Shown here: positions 17,683-25,910 of the stretch, one piece after another | Position numbering within the stretch: position 1 is the first letter of the stretch | Layout of the letters: each line of letters starts with the position of its first letter | Assembly (NCBI RefSeq): GCF_000517625.1 | Contig: NZ_CP007057.1 | Span: forward strand, 248,001 to 312,000 | Source: Halostagnicola larsenii XH-48 | Lineage (GTDB): Archaea; Halobacteriota; Halobacteria; Halobacteriales; Natrialbaceae | Length of the DNA stretch: 64,000 bases | Direction of reading: 5' to 3' | Notes under the pieces: generated by a model | What the model was told of the DNA's origin: nothing | Databases searched by the model: none | Seen by the model: only the letters and a program-made list of their open reading frames with translations | Position numbers and translations under genes: made by a program

Positions 17683-18627
17683 TCAGTCGGGAGAGGATGG
17701 GATTGACGGCGACGGTAGGTCGTGTTGAAGACTCTCATACTGGATTAGATCGAGCGTCACAACGTACGTCGTTCCCTCGTAGGCGACGATCCAGTGACCT
17801 TCGCTATCGGTGCTCGCGACCGGCTCGTACTCGAAGAGCGTGTGGGCCACGCCTTCGAACGCCCCATCGTCGGTCGAGGACGCGTAGTACCCGCCCTCGG
17901 CGACCGCCTTGTCGACGACCTCCCGTTCGTCATCGGCGAGTCCCGTGACGGAAAACCGATACTGTGACTCGAGGGTTTCGGCATATTGTTCGCCACTCCC
18001 GAGTCGTTCGGCCAAGGTATACTCGTACGTCGTCACCCTCGTTTTGATCGGTTCGACCTCGACGCCCATCCGTTCGCCATCGACCAGGAGAGCATCGAAT
18101 TCCGGTTCGGGGACGAGGATAGAGGTCGCCTGTTCGTCTTCAGTGTAGGTTCGCTCGCCGCTGACGGCATCGACGCCGGACCGGCGATTCGACAGAGCCG
18201 ACTCGATCCACTCGACGTCGGCGGGCGGCAGGTCGTCGACCGACCGTCCAGTCCCCTCGGACGCAACGTTGAAATCGAGCAGGAGATGATAGTTGTTGCG
18301 CGTTTCGGTAGCCAGTTCAGTTCGCTCGAGTGCGACCACCTTGTCTTCGAAGCGAACCGGGTATGTGACCTGGAGCGGCGGGTGCTCACCCGATGCAGTC
18401 GCCGATCCGGTTTCGAGGACCTCGTCGACGAGTTCGCGCATTTCGTCGATTCCATCATCATTCCCTCCATCGTTCGAGCGGACATTGAACGTCACTGGTT
18501 TGAGGATTTTATCTGTCGTGGCCTCAGATATCGATAGAACGCCGGCTGGATCCATACTACACCCGGCGAACGCGGCGCAGAGGCCAGTTGCAAGAGACAT
18601 GAGGACGCGACGTCTGGAGGGCATCAC
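17683..18627 (-). CDS. Tat lipoprotein of unknown function
   Basis: A 314-residue exported protein. The N-terminus SRRRVLMSLATGL has a Tat motif and AFAGCS a lipobox with Cys at residue 23, so it is a surface-anchored lipoprotein. The mature part is acidic, without further membrane segments, and mixes beta-rich and helical stretches; the end has a HWIVAYEGTTYVVTLDLIQYE segment typical of a small beta-sheet domain. I recognise no family. It stands alone between gene-poor stretches, with no operon partner. Start codons at 18627 or 18624 are equally good. Confidence 0.75.
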   Translation of the reverse strand: MMPSRRRVLMSLATGLCAAFAGCSMDPAGVLSISEATTDKILKPVTFNVRSNDGGNDDGIDEMRELVDEVLETGSATASGEHPPLQVTYPVRFEDKVVALERTELATETRNNYHLLLDFNVASEGTGRSVDDLPPADVEWIESALSNRRSGVDAVSGERTYTEDEQATSILVPEPEFDALLVDGERMGVEVEPIKTRVTTYEYTLAERLGSGEQYAETLESQYRFSVTGLADDEREVVDKAVAEGGYYASSTDDGAFEGVAHTLFEYEPVASTDSEGHWIVAYEGTTYVVTLDLIQYESLQHDLPSPSIPSSPD

Positions 18628-18976
18628 TTGGGTAACGACGTATCATTGGTAAATACTTTCTTCTCACATCATCGCTTCGCACGCCCAGTAGTAGCGTGGC
18701 TGGTGATCTCATCGTAACCGTTTCGGCGTAGTGGGTATCCCCCGTGGGTTAAAATTCGATGCGGTTCTTGGATATTCCATCGAACAGCGGCGATAGGACG
18801 GCGCTCTTCGCGACGAATCGAGTCATACAGTCAGCAGACCCAGAGGTGTTTTATGATTGGTGTGACAACTTCTGCGGTGATTGGCAACTTATTCGGTCAC
18901 CTATAATCGCAGTTACCGTGATTGATTCTCTTTCAATCTCCGTCGAAATTGAACATAGTCCCTTGGAGATGCGGAG
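18628..18976. other. Intergenic region, nothing recognised
   Basis: The stretch between the lipoprotein gene and the fic operator shows no gene-like frame with haloarchaeal composition and no clear repeat. It must contain the lipoprotein promoter close to 18650. Confidence 0.4.
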
Positions 18977-19014
18977 CTAGTTAAATCGGTCCACTAATAT
19001 TTAACTAGTAGTGG
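18977..19014 (+). promoter_or_regulatory. Inverted-repeat operator overlapping the fic TATA box
   Basis: CTAGTTAAAT (18977-18986) and ATTTAACTAG (18999-19008) form a perfect 10-bp inverted repeat with a 12-nt spacer. A second, overlapping pair is CCACTA (18991-18996) with TAGTGG (19009-19014). The right arm lies on the A/T-rich TATA region about 29 nt before ATG 19032, so a bound dimer would block TBP. The C-terminal winged helix of the Fic protein is the obvious candidate binder. Confidence 0.55.
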
Positions 19015-19031
19015 CTCTATGTGCCAAGTAG

Positions 19032-20213
19032 TTGCAAATGGTGTTGCAAGAGTTATCTGATAACGCCCCTGGACGGCTCGTCCCATACGATCAGCGTCCA
19101 TATTATAGTCCAGATCCGCTTCCGCCCGAGACTGAACTCCAGTTCGAAGGGGACTTCTACGAACTGCTTTCGGAGGCAACGTTCTGGCTCGGGAAGCTCA
19201 GTGGGTTTAGCCGAACAACGGAGTTCGCTCCTGTCTTGTACACGTCGTTGCTTCGAAAGGAAGCGATGGAATCGGCTGAAATCGAGGGGGCAGATATCGA
19301 TTACAACGCCCTCTATAGCTTCGAGACTAGATCGCTGGACAATCCAAAGTCCGATGGAGATCCAGTCACAGCTGTCGACGAAACGAAAGACGTCCAAGAG
19401 GTCCTCAATTACGAGCGAGCACTCGAGAACGGTATTAACGCGCTCGATCGTGGAGACGAAATCTCGACTGATCTCTTGCATATCCTTCACGAGACGCTCC
19501 TCACCGACGTTCCAGACGATCGGCGTGAAACGGACACCATCGGAGCGTTCAAAACGGTCCCGAACCACCTCGGCGAGTTTGTGCCCCCTGTCCCGAGCGT
19601 TGTCGACGGCTTGATGGATGCATTGTTGACGTACATCCGGACCGGCGGGAGCTACCACCCGCTCATCGATATTGCGCTCACACACTATCAATTCGAGACG
19701 ATCCATCCGTACGGAGACGGCAACGGTCGACTCGGACGACTGCTCATCACACTCCAGTTGCACAATCAGGAATACCTCGAACAGCCGACGCTGTATCTAA
19801 GCGAATATTTCAATCGCTACAAGGAGACGTACGTCGATCGCATGACTGCTGTGAGAAAATACGGTGAGTGGGAAGCCTGGATCGAGTTCTTCGTGACGGG
19901 TATTCGCCATCAAGCGGAAGAATCACTGCTGCGCTCACAGGAGTTGTACACGTTGCAGCAGGAGTACGAATTGGAATACGGTGACAACGCTGCTGCGTAC
20001 GCACAGCTTGCGTGTACACTCTTTGAACAGCCGTATCTCACTGCGGCTGTCGTGCAAAACCTGCTTGATGTGACTGGGCCGACTGCCTATCGTGCGCTCG
20101 ATCGCCTCGAGGAAGAAGGCGTGCTCGAGGAAACGACCGGGAAAGAGCGTAATCGAGAGTATCGGGCACGGGAAATCTTTGAGATTCTCGAGCGACCGCC
20201 GCGAACATACTGA
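19032..20213 (+). CDS. Fic-domain protein (AMPylator-type) with C-terminal winged helix
   Basis: A 393-residue cytosolic protein. The Fic core motif HPYGDGNGRLGR (225-236) has the catalytic His, the phosphate-binding GNGR and the last Arg, so the active site looks intact. An inhibitory helix with S81, E85 and G86 (SAEIEG) precedes the core, the class II arrangement in which the Glu blocks ATP. The last 65 residues form a winged-helix domain (TAYRALDRLEEEGVLEE). Fic enzymes transfer AMP to target proteins; many of this architecture act as self-controlled toxins. ATG 19038 is an alternative start. The inverted repeat on its TATA box suggests autoregulation. Confidence 0.9.
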   Translation: MQMVLQELSDNAPGRLVPYDQRPYYSPDPLPPETELQFEGDFYELLSEATFWLGKLSGFSRTTEFAPVLYTSLLRKEAMESAEIEGADIDYNALYSFETRSLDNPKSDGDPVTAVDETKDVQEVLNYERALENGINALDRGDEISTDLLHILHETLLTDVPDDRRETDTIGAFKTVPNHLGEFVPPVPSVVDGLMDALLTYIRTGGSYHPLIDIALTHYQFETIHPYGDGNGRLGRLLITLQLHNQEYLEQPTLYLSEYFNRYKETYVDRMTAVRKYGEWEAWIEFFVTGIRHQAEESLLRSQELYTLQQEYELEYGDNAAAYAQLACTLFEQPYLTAAVVQNLLDVTGPTAYRALDRLEEEGVLEETTGKERNREYRAREIFEILERPPRTY

Positions 20214-20216
20214 ACT

Positions 20217-20479
20217 TCTACAGGGAAAGCAGGCTAAGTATCATGAGTACGCTCACGCACTCTTGCACGGTGACATCGACGAGACCGAGCGCTCGAAACG
20301 CGACTCAAAGCAGAAGCCGTAGGCGGTACTTTGGCCTTGACATAAGTAGTTCGGAGTTCTATCTCGCTATGGGGAAAGGCGACAATCCAGAAGCGATTCT
20401 CGACCGCCTCGAGCGAATCAGTTCGACAGCGGCAGAAATCATTGACGTCGCTCAAAGGGAGATGGCCAAAACAAGCTGA
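20217..20479 (+). pseudogene. Broken HExxH metallopeptidase (ImmA/IrrE-like)
   Basis: The first frame reads YHEYAHALLHGDIDETERSK, containing the zinc motif HEYAH, and then hits a stop near 20322. After a shift, RYFGLDISSSEFYLAM and a run ending LERISSTAAEIIDVAQRE continue the same protein to 20479. The order matches the C-terminal half of the haloarchaeal HExxH peptidases found beside antirestriction or phage-derived genes. The N-terminal half is missing, and at least one frameshift plus a small deletion separate the two pieces, so it is dead. It follows the fic stop immediately. Confidence 0.65.
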
Positions 20480-20502
20480 AGAGAACTCGGATATTGAAAT
20501 TG

Positions 20503-20528
20503 TATATCTGTCCTCCAGGACAGATATA
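20503..20528 (+). promoter_or_regulatory. Perfect 26-bp palindromic operator
   Basis: TATATCTGTCCT (20503-20514) and AGGACAGATATA (20517-20528) are exact reverse complements separated by CC. The right arm supplies the TATA element about 29 nt before ATG 20555 of the winged-helix gene, so occupancy should shut transcription of the pair off. Autorepression by the protein encoded at 20555 is the simplest reading. Confidence 0.65.
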
Positions 20529-20554
20529 TGTGCTTTGTCCTCGAAGAAGGTTAT

Positions 20555-21088
20555 ATGACAAAACGGTCAACCTCCTCAGACGATCCGTCAAAACAGTGGG
20601 ATACGGATCGGACGATGTTCCAGCGTGTCTACGACATTCTCGTTGGCACTACGGATCCCGTTTCTGCACAACGATTCGCAGAGTGGGCTCGCTGTTCTGA
20701 GACCGGTGCTCGTCAGGCACTTGAGCAACTTGTCGAGATGGGGATTGCAGAACGAACAGGAACCCGACCAGCTCAGTATCAGCGGAATCCATCGTACTTT
20801 CAGTGGAAGCGTGTTGAAACGCTTGCGCGCGAACACAGCTCAGGTGAGCTTCGTTCGCGCTTGGCAGAACTCATTGAAACAGATCAGGACCTGCAGGAAA
20901 CGTATGGGGTCCCAGATCCGGATGCTGTCGTCGTCTCTGATGATCCTGTCGAAGACCATGAAGCGCTTCACGACCGGTGGGACGACCTTACAGAATGGCG
21001 GACAATCCGTCGAGACATTACAATCTTGAAACGGGCTGTTCAACGGGCCGAGTCATCAAACGATGGTCAGATCCAGTCAAAGACGTGA
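20555..21088 (+). CDS. Winged-helix regulator, probable antitoxin of a TumE-like pair
   Basis: A 177-residue protein. A winged-helix domain (about 20-85) is visible in VSAQRFAEWARCSETGARQA and the following LVEMGIAERTG; the C-terminal part is helical and ends with a long alpha-helix (TIRRDITILKRAVQRAE). I start at ATG 20555 because TATA spacing then fits a leaderless transcript; an ATG at 20528 would lie inside the operator. The next gene begins with GTG overlapping this stop by 4 nt, strict coupling as in toxin-antitoxin modules. The regulator-first order with a palindromic operator resembles TumA/TumE modules, where the HTH protein is the antitoxin (inference). Confidence 0.75.
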   Translation: MTKRSTSSDDPSKQWDTDRTMFQRVYDILVGTTDPVSAQRFAEWARCSETGARQALEQLVEMGIAERTGTRPAQYQRNPSYFQWKRVETLAREHSSGELRSRLAELIETDQDLQETYGVPDPDAVVVSDDPVEDHEALHDRWDDLTEWRTIRRDITILKRAVQRAESSNDGQIQSKT

Positions 21089-21516
21089 CGGGGCGAGACG
21101 AAACGCCAAGCGGTCCCCTTGATGTTCCGACGCTCGAAGTACTTGCACAGCGTGCAGCAACCCATCCACTTGTTTCCACCTGGGAGTTTCGGCCTGATGC
21201 AATTTCTCCGCGTGTGCTCGAACTCCAGTTAGACAGCACACAGTATCCCTCCGCAGTACGCGAAGCTCGAGTGGATATTCGATGGTTTGTCGGAGACGAC
21301 TACACAGTCCACTATATCGAGATTCGTGAGGAGAAGACCTGGCAATGTCGATGGGATCGCCACCCGAAACCAGAGGCGCCTCGGAACCACTATCATCCGC
21401 CACCAGATGCGTCCGCAGATGTAGAGCCGTCCTCACTCGAGTGTGACCATCATTTGGATGTCCTCCTTGCCGTGTTGGAGTGGATCGAAGATCGAGTCCA
21501 GTCGTTACATTGCTAG
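21085..21516 (+). CDS. TumE-like (DUF6516-type) putative toxin
   Basis: A 143-residue protein starting at GTG 21085 inside the previous stop (GTGA overlap). Central segments VDIRWFVGDDYTVHYIEIRE and WQCRWDRHPKPEAPRNHYHP resemble the TumE fold, in which a short beta-sheet is followed by a W-D-x-x-P-H-H-type motif. I recognise the pattern, not an exact match, so the call is moderate. TumE proteins are poorly known toxins of type II modules. No other function is suggested by the sequence. The tight coupling with a palindrome-controlled winged-helix gene supports a toxin-antitoxin reading. Confidence 0.5.
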   Translation: MTGRDETPSGPLDVPTLEVLAQRAATHPLVSTWEFRPDAISPRVLELQLDSTQYPSAVREARVDIRWFVGDDYTVHYIEIREEKTWQCRWDRHPKPEAPRNHYHPPPDASADVEPSSLECDHHLDVLLAVLEWIEDRVQSLHC

Positions 21517-21693
21517 CTAAGTCACTATGTTTAAGCAGCGAGAGATTCCCCGCCCTTTTCAGTAGTTGCCGATTCAGATTTCAGGGAGATCGTTGGAGTG
21601 GGAGGAGATCAATAAACAATGTGCGTTATCCAACTGTAGACCTACATGAGGAGGAATTCTTTTGGGGGTTGCACATAATTGTGTAACCATAGG

Positions 21694-22359
21694 ATGTACG
21701 AAGTATGTGGCGAGAAAGAACTCAAGGTCATCCTCGCGATTGACTCGGGAGATTCTATCTCGGGCGTCGCACGAAAGATCGATGAGAACCGGGAGACAAT
21801 TCGTCGCGTCGTGAACCGTATCGAAGCGGCGGGCTACGTCGCGTACGATGATGGCCTCCAGCTCATCGATCAGACAGTCCGGGATGTGGGACTCGAGTTT
21901 CTGGCCACAGCAGCAATGACTTCACCGCCGTCAATCTCAGAAACGTACGTCCTCCCGCAGTTTGCAGGGATGGATTACGCGTTCACCGCCATCGATGCGG
22001 TTTATGTGTGGACTCACGGTGGGTACCAAGTCGCCCGCGATCCAGAGGACTACCCACTATTCATTGCCGTTCAGGAATCTGAATTCGACGCTTGGACGGA
22101 GTTCTTCGACCGGTTCGGAATCCCGACTGCAGAGAAGCGCCAGCCTGCTGAAGGTCTCGATGGTGCCATACAGGTCATTCTAGAGCCGCGGCCACAAATC
22201 GAGGCAGAGATGGTTGACGGACGTCCCGTCGTTCCACTCCAGGAAACCGTGGCGTTCGCAAACGAGCACTACGCAACGTTCGAGTCGGCACTCGACATGC
22301 TCGGACGAATGTACGATGACGTCGATACCGACGCAACATACCGCATGGAGCCCGCCTGA
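21694..22359 (+). CDS. Winged-helix protein paired with a nucleotidyltransferase (AbiEi-like role)
   Basis: A 221-residue protein with an N-terminal winged helix (SISGVARKIDENRETIRRVV, about 20-60) and a C-terminal domain of about 150 residues with mixed alpha/beta character. An upstream GAGGAGG could serve as a Shine-Dalgarno for ATG 21694 but is 35 nt away, so leaderless translation is as likely; a near-palindrome CACATAATTGTGTA sits at 21671-21684. Two bases separate its stop from the nucleotidyltransferase start. In AbiE-type type IV modules the HTH gene comes first and represses the operon; the same layout is seen here. I recognise no specific family for the C-terminal part. Confidence 0.7.
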   Translation: MYEVCGEKELKVILAIDSGDSISGVARKIDENRETIRRVVNRIEAAGYVAYDDGLQLIDQTVRDVGLEFLATAAMTSPPSISETYVLPQFAGMDYAFTAIDAVYVWTHGGYQVARDPEDYPLFIAVQESEFDAWTEFFDRFGIPTAEKRQPAEGLDGAIQVILEPRPQIEAEMVDGRPVVPLQETVAFANEHYATFESALDMLGRMYDDVDTDATYRMEPA

Positions 22360-22361
22360 AC

Positions 22362-23057
22362 ATGAGCCAAGAAGACCGAAGCGAGGCACTCATCGAAGTG
22401 CTCGACGAACTGGAACAATCAGACATAGGATTTGTCCTCGTGGGAGGGTATGCAATCAGTCAATTCGAACCGCGATTCTCGACTGATTTAGATCTCGTCA
22501 TTACACCCGATAACTACGACGAAGTCGTAGCGTTCCTCGAATCACGCGGCTTTGAACGACAGGCAGATTTTGAAGTCCCACCAGAAGAGACCATCTACAA
22601 TCGGGAAATCGAACTTTTTGAACGAACTGAGGGATTACCTCACCCGGTCGGTGTGGACATCCTTGTGAATGGTCTGGGTTGTCGGCAGACCGAAGCAGAA
22701 TGGTCGTTCGACTATCTGCGCAAGCATAGTTCTCCGACGACGATCTCAGGCGGGACTCGCTCTACAACTGCACGAGCAGCTGATGGAGAAGTACTCGTTG
22801 CTGCAAAACTCCATAGTGGCCGGAAAACAGACCTCGCTGATGTTCTCGCCGCAATTCCATCAATCGACCTGGACATGGTCGAGTCACATCTACATCGTGG
22901 AGATGCAGATGCTCTCCAAGAACAGCTCAGCGATGCACAGACATTCATTGATGATGGCGGGCTGGATCACCGGTTTAAGAGTATGTTTGGTCAATCGGCG
23001 GCATCGGCCGAGGACATTGAGACATTCCTTGAGTTCCTCAAGCAACAACAGCAGTGA
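22362..23057 (+). CDS. Nucleotidyltransferase-fold protein (AbiEii/MenT-like putative toxin)
   Basis: A 231-residue protein of the DNA polymerase beta-like nucleotidyltransferase superfamily. VLVGGYAISQFEPRFSTDLD shows the GG nucleotide loop and, ten residues on, the D-x-D metal site; a third acidic residue follows in VGVDILV. MNT-like proteins of this size modify tRNA 3' ends (MenT, AbiEii) or act as minimal NTases. Coupled to a winged-helix gene two bases upstream, it makes a plausible AbiE-type module. The active-site residues seem intact, so it is probably active. Confidence 0.75.
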   Translation: MSQEDRSEALIEVLDELEQSDIGFVLVGGYAISQFEPRFSTDLDLVITPDNYDEVVAFLESRGFERQADFEVPPEETIYNREIELFERTEGLPHPVGVDILVNGLGCRQTEAEWSFDYLRKHSSPTTISGGTRSTTARAADGEVLVAAKLHSGRKTDLADVLAAIPSIDLDMVESHLHRGDADALQEQLSDAQTFIDDGGLDHRFKSMFGQSAASAEDIETFLEFLKQQQQ

Positions 23058-23094
23058 GATATCGCTCATTGACTCAGCGGAAGTCACCTGCTCG

Positions 23095-23358
23095 TTAGTT
23101 TTCAGGCTCCGTTATACGGAGTTCGCCGCTGACTTCGTAGAGATACCCGCGATCGATCAACCGGGACAGTCCATAGGTTGCATCCCCCGCTTCGAGATCC
23201 ACCTGTTCAGAGCAACGAAGGACCTCGAGTGCGTGTTCTCGCGGAATTGACTGCCCGCTTTGCTCCGCTGCTGCGTTGGAACTGTGGGTAGACAAAATTT
23301 CATACACGTCCGTAATCCACTCTGGAAGCGGTGGGCGTGGATCAGTGAGGTCGGTCAT
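23095..23358 (-). CDS. Small conserved-looking haloarchaeal protein
   Basis: An 87-residue acidic protein, convergent with the nucleotidyltransferase gene. The C-terminal part LSRLIDRGYLYEVSGELRIT looks like the helix and wing of a small winged-helix domain, preceded by a linker with HALEVL. No catalytic motif is seen. It could be a DNA-binding regulator left from the accessory island. Codon use and composition are ordinary, so I think it is real. Confidence 0.55.
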   Translation of the reverse strand: MTDLTDPRPPLPEWITDVYEILSTHSSNAAAEQSGQSIPREHALEVLRCSEQVDLEAGDATYGLSRLIDRGYLYEVSGELRITEPEN

Positions 23359-23519
23359 CTCAACGCTGTACTAGCAACTGCACGATCAACCCGCATAAGA
23401 ATATTCCCCGATAGAGACTCAAATTGACGTGGGGAGATCCATTTTGAAGAGATTCTCTGAACACCCAGAGGCCTGAATTCTGAGTGAGAAACTCTCCTCC
23501 ACCTGGTTATCTCGTTTAT

Positions 23520-24974
23520 TTAGGAGACAGCGATTGTCACTTCATGCGTCGTCGTTTGCCCTTCGTTATCGGTTGCAGTCAGCGCCACCGTATAGCTGCC
23601 GACGGCGTCGTACGCGTGCTGTGTCCACCAAGAACTATCCGTCGTCCCGTCACCGAACGCCCACTCGAGGGTGTCAATCCACTGGTCGTCGTCAGTTGTG
23701 TCTCGCACTTCGAAGGTGATGGTCTCGCCGACCGATGCCTCGGTCGTGCTCAGCGACTGTTCGGCGACCAGAGTCCCGGTATCGCCATCGCCATCATCGC
23801 TTCCACCGCCGTCACTACCATCTCCGTTTCCGCTACCAGTCTCGGAGAGCCAACTCTTGATGAAGCCGCCGTGTTGTTCAGGTCCGTCTTTTAACTCCCA
23901 GGGTTCGTTCCCGCCAGCGTTCGGCGAGTCGAACATAGCCGGCCCCCACGAGTCGTCGAAGCACCAGGCGGTCCAACCCATGTTTTCGTAGGATTCGATC
24001 CACTCGCGGACGGGTTCGCCCCAGTTAGAGTTGGTCCCAGCGTAGTGGTCGTCGGTGTCGGGGTCCCAACCGAATTCGGTACAGACGACCGGTACCTCCT
24101 CGGCGGGCGTGCCGTACTCGGCGTCGAACTCATCCGGTTGGCCATTGTCCGGGTAGATGTGGGATGCGTAGATCAGTGACTCCCCGTCGAAGGGATGGGT
24201 CGGCGCGAACTGCGTTTCGGAGGTCCACGACGGCGAACCGATGATCAGCGCCGTTTCCGGCGCGTGATCCCGAATCAGATCGACCCACGGCTGGGCAACG
24301 TCGCGCCATAGCAGCCAGGTATCCTCGCGCGTGTCGACGCTCTCGCCGTACTCACCCCACGTTGTCGGGTACGTCGGCTCGTTGAACACCTCGTAGATGA
24401 CGTGTTCGTCCGCCGCGAACTCGGGGGCGACGACCGACCAGAAGTTCGTCATCACATCGTCGATTGGCTCGAGTTCGTTCGCCGATTCGACGTCGGCGTT
24501 GTAATCGTCCGTCGCAGCCTGGGTGTAGGGCCTGACAAGGTGAAAGTCCACCATCGCATAGACGCCGCATTCCTCGAGAAGATCGACAGCCGGCCGCAAC
24601 ACGTCGTCGACGAACGCCGCCGGACCGCCGAACTCATCGACCGAGTCCTTGGTGACCGGAAGCCGGACGACGTTGGGATACCACCCACGATCAGGATCGG
24701 TCGCCCACTCGAGGACCTCCGTCGAACTCTTCGGATGATACAGTTCGTAGAATCCCGGATCCGCGATCGCGAGGCCGCGGAGTTTGATAGTATTGCCATC
24801 GGTATCTTCGATCCAACGTCCGTTCGTCTGTAATCGTGAACGGGAACCGTTGTTCGCCGCAGCGGACGGAACGCCGAGTGCGATTGCACTCGTGCCCGCG
24901 CCTGTCGCCTTGAGGAACGTTCGTCGATCGAATCGATTCAAAACCATTCCGTGTGAGTTGCCATCATTGGACAT
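23520..24974 (-). CDS. Tat-exported GH5 cellulase with C-terminal PKD domain
   Basis: A 484-residue secreted endoglucanase-type enzyme. Tat motif DRRTFLKATG (about 15-24) precedes a GH5 barrel with YEVFNEPTY (acid/base Glu) and VVCTEFGWD (nucleophile Glu). A Gly/Asp/Ser-rich linker (about 375-400, GSDGGGSDDGDGD) leads to a PKD-like Ig domain (FEVRD, WAFGDGT, GSYTVALTATDNEG) that may bind polysaccharide or act as a spacer. GH5 enzymes cleave beta-1,4-glucans or mannans. A TATA box 30 nt before ATG 24974 supports that start. It has no operon partner. Confidence 0.92.
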   Translation of the reverse strand: MSNDGNSHGMVLNRFDRRTFLKATGAGTSAIALGVPSAAANNGSRSRLQTNGRWIEDTDGNTIKLRGLAIADPGFYELYHPKSSTEVLEWATDPDRGWYPNVVRLPVTKDSVDEFGGPAAFVDDVLRPAVDLLEECGVYAMVDFHLVRPYTQAATDDYNADVESANELEPIDDVMTNFWSVVAPEFAADEHVIYEVFNEPTYPTTWGEYGESVDTREDTWLLWRDVAQPWVDLIRDHAPETALIIGSPSWTSETQFAPTHPFDGESLIYASHIYPDNGQPDEFDAEYGTPAEEVPVVCTEFGWDPDTDDHYAGTNSNWGEPVREWIESYENMGWTAWCFDDSWGPAMFDSPNAGGNEPWELKDGPEQHGGFIKSWLSETGSGNGDGSDGGGSDDGDGDTGTLVAEQSLSTTEASVGETITFEVRDTTDDDQWIDTLEWAFGDGTTDSSWWTQHAYDAVGSYTVALTATDNEGQTTTHEVTIAVS

Positions 24975-24999
24975 ACAATCATACGTAACCCGTTATCAA

Positions 25000-25008
25000 A
25001 TATATAAT
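25000..25008 (-). promoter_or_regulatory. TATA box of the GH5 gene
   Basis: The A/T-rich ATATATAAT core reads as a TATA element on the minus strand, centred 30 nt before ATG 24974. Confidence 0.45.
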
Positions 25009-25025
25009 TTTTCACGATAGTATTA

Positions 25026-25640
25026 CTAGAGCACGTCCATGAACACAGTACTGTGTCCGCAGAAGACACCGGGCTTGGATCCGGCACAGTGGGATTCACC
25101 CTTACGATTGCCGACCATCCCAACACCGGCGGTGACGTAGAGGATCTGGACGCCGGCGTGGTGGCCCGTCCCCATCACATCCGTCAGTGGGAGCAGCGCT
25201 TCAAGGACATCCTCGTTGTCAGCGTACCGGTCGGGGACGCGGACGAGCGTTCCGTTCGCTTGCGGGACGCGAAGTTTCTCGGCCTGTGCCCCTCCGTGCT
25301 GGCCTTCCGGTGACCAGAAGCCGCCGTTCGGACAGGCGGTGTGGAGTCCCTTGCGGCAGAACTCACACTCGCCACAGCTGATAGCGAACGGGGCGAACAC
25401 ACGGTCGCCCGGTTCGACGTTCCGTACGTCCTCGCCGACTTCCTCGACTATTTCCATCGGTTCGTGGCCGACCTGCGAGCCGGCCTCCGGTTCGTCTTCG
25501 CCGCGGTAGAACCAGAGATCCGAGCCACAGATAGCGGTGTGTGTGACGCGGATGACTGCGTCCGACGAGTCTTCGATTTCCGGCTTGGGTCGGTCTTCAA
25601 CGCTAATTTCTCCCGGGCCTTGATAGACTGCTGCCTTCAT
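25026..25640 (-). pseudogene. Truncated zinc alcohol dehydrogenase (MDR family)
   Basis: The first 170 residues are a good MDR N-terminal domain: AICGSDLWFYRG has the catalytic-zinc Cys, VGHEPMEIVEEVG the next ligand region, and CGECEFCRKGLHTAC the four structural-zinc cysteines. After LTDVMGTGHHAGVQ the sequence stops resembling the family; the NAD-binding Rossmann domain with its GxGxxG loop is missing and a tail of about 30 unrelated residues runs to the stop. Normal length is about 340-380 residues. A deletion has probably removed the second half. It lies just upstream of the GH5 gene on the same strand. Confidence 0.8.
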
Positions 25641-25910
25641 AAGTTGTGTACAGTCTATTGTGGGAGCCTGTACGGCACGTGACTGGTGCTATCCAGAAAA
25701 CCCGTGCACCGGCGAAGACGGAGCCGCCGACGAACCTGCTCGTCGTGCTGAAAGCGGCGCGCTGGTATTACATTCACAGTAAGGGTGGATCCGATCCCGC
25801 GTTCCAGTGGGCGATCAAGTGGGCCCGCCATCTTGCGACCGACATACCCAGTGATGTTGACCGATTCGATGAGTTTTTCGAGTATCTCGTCAATAGCGGT
25901 CGGTCCCGCG

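Noticed and set aside
15147-23400. A complete provirus
   Set aside because: No integrase, capsid, terminase or packaging ATPase gene is visible; only control and replication stubs plus toxin modules are present.
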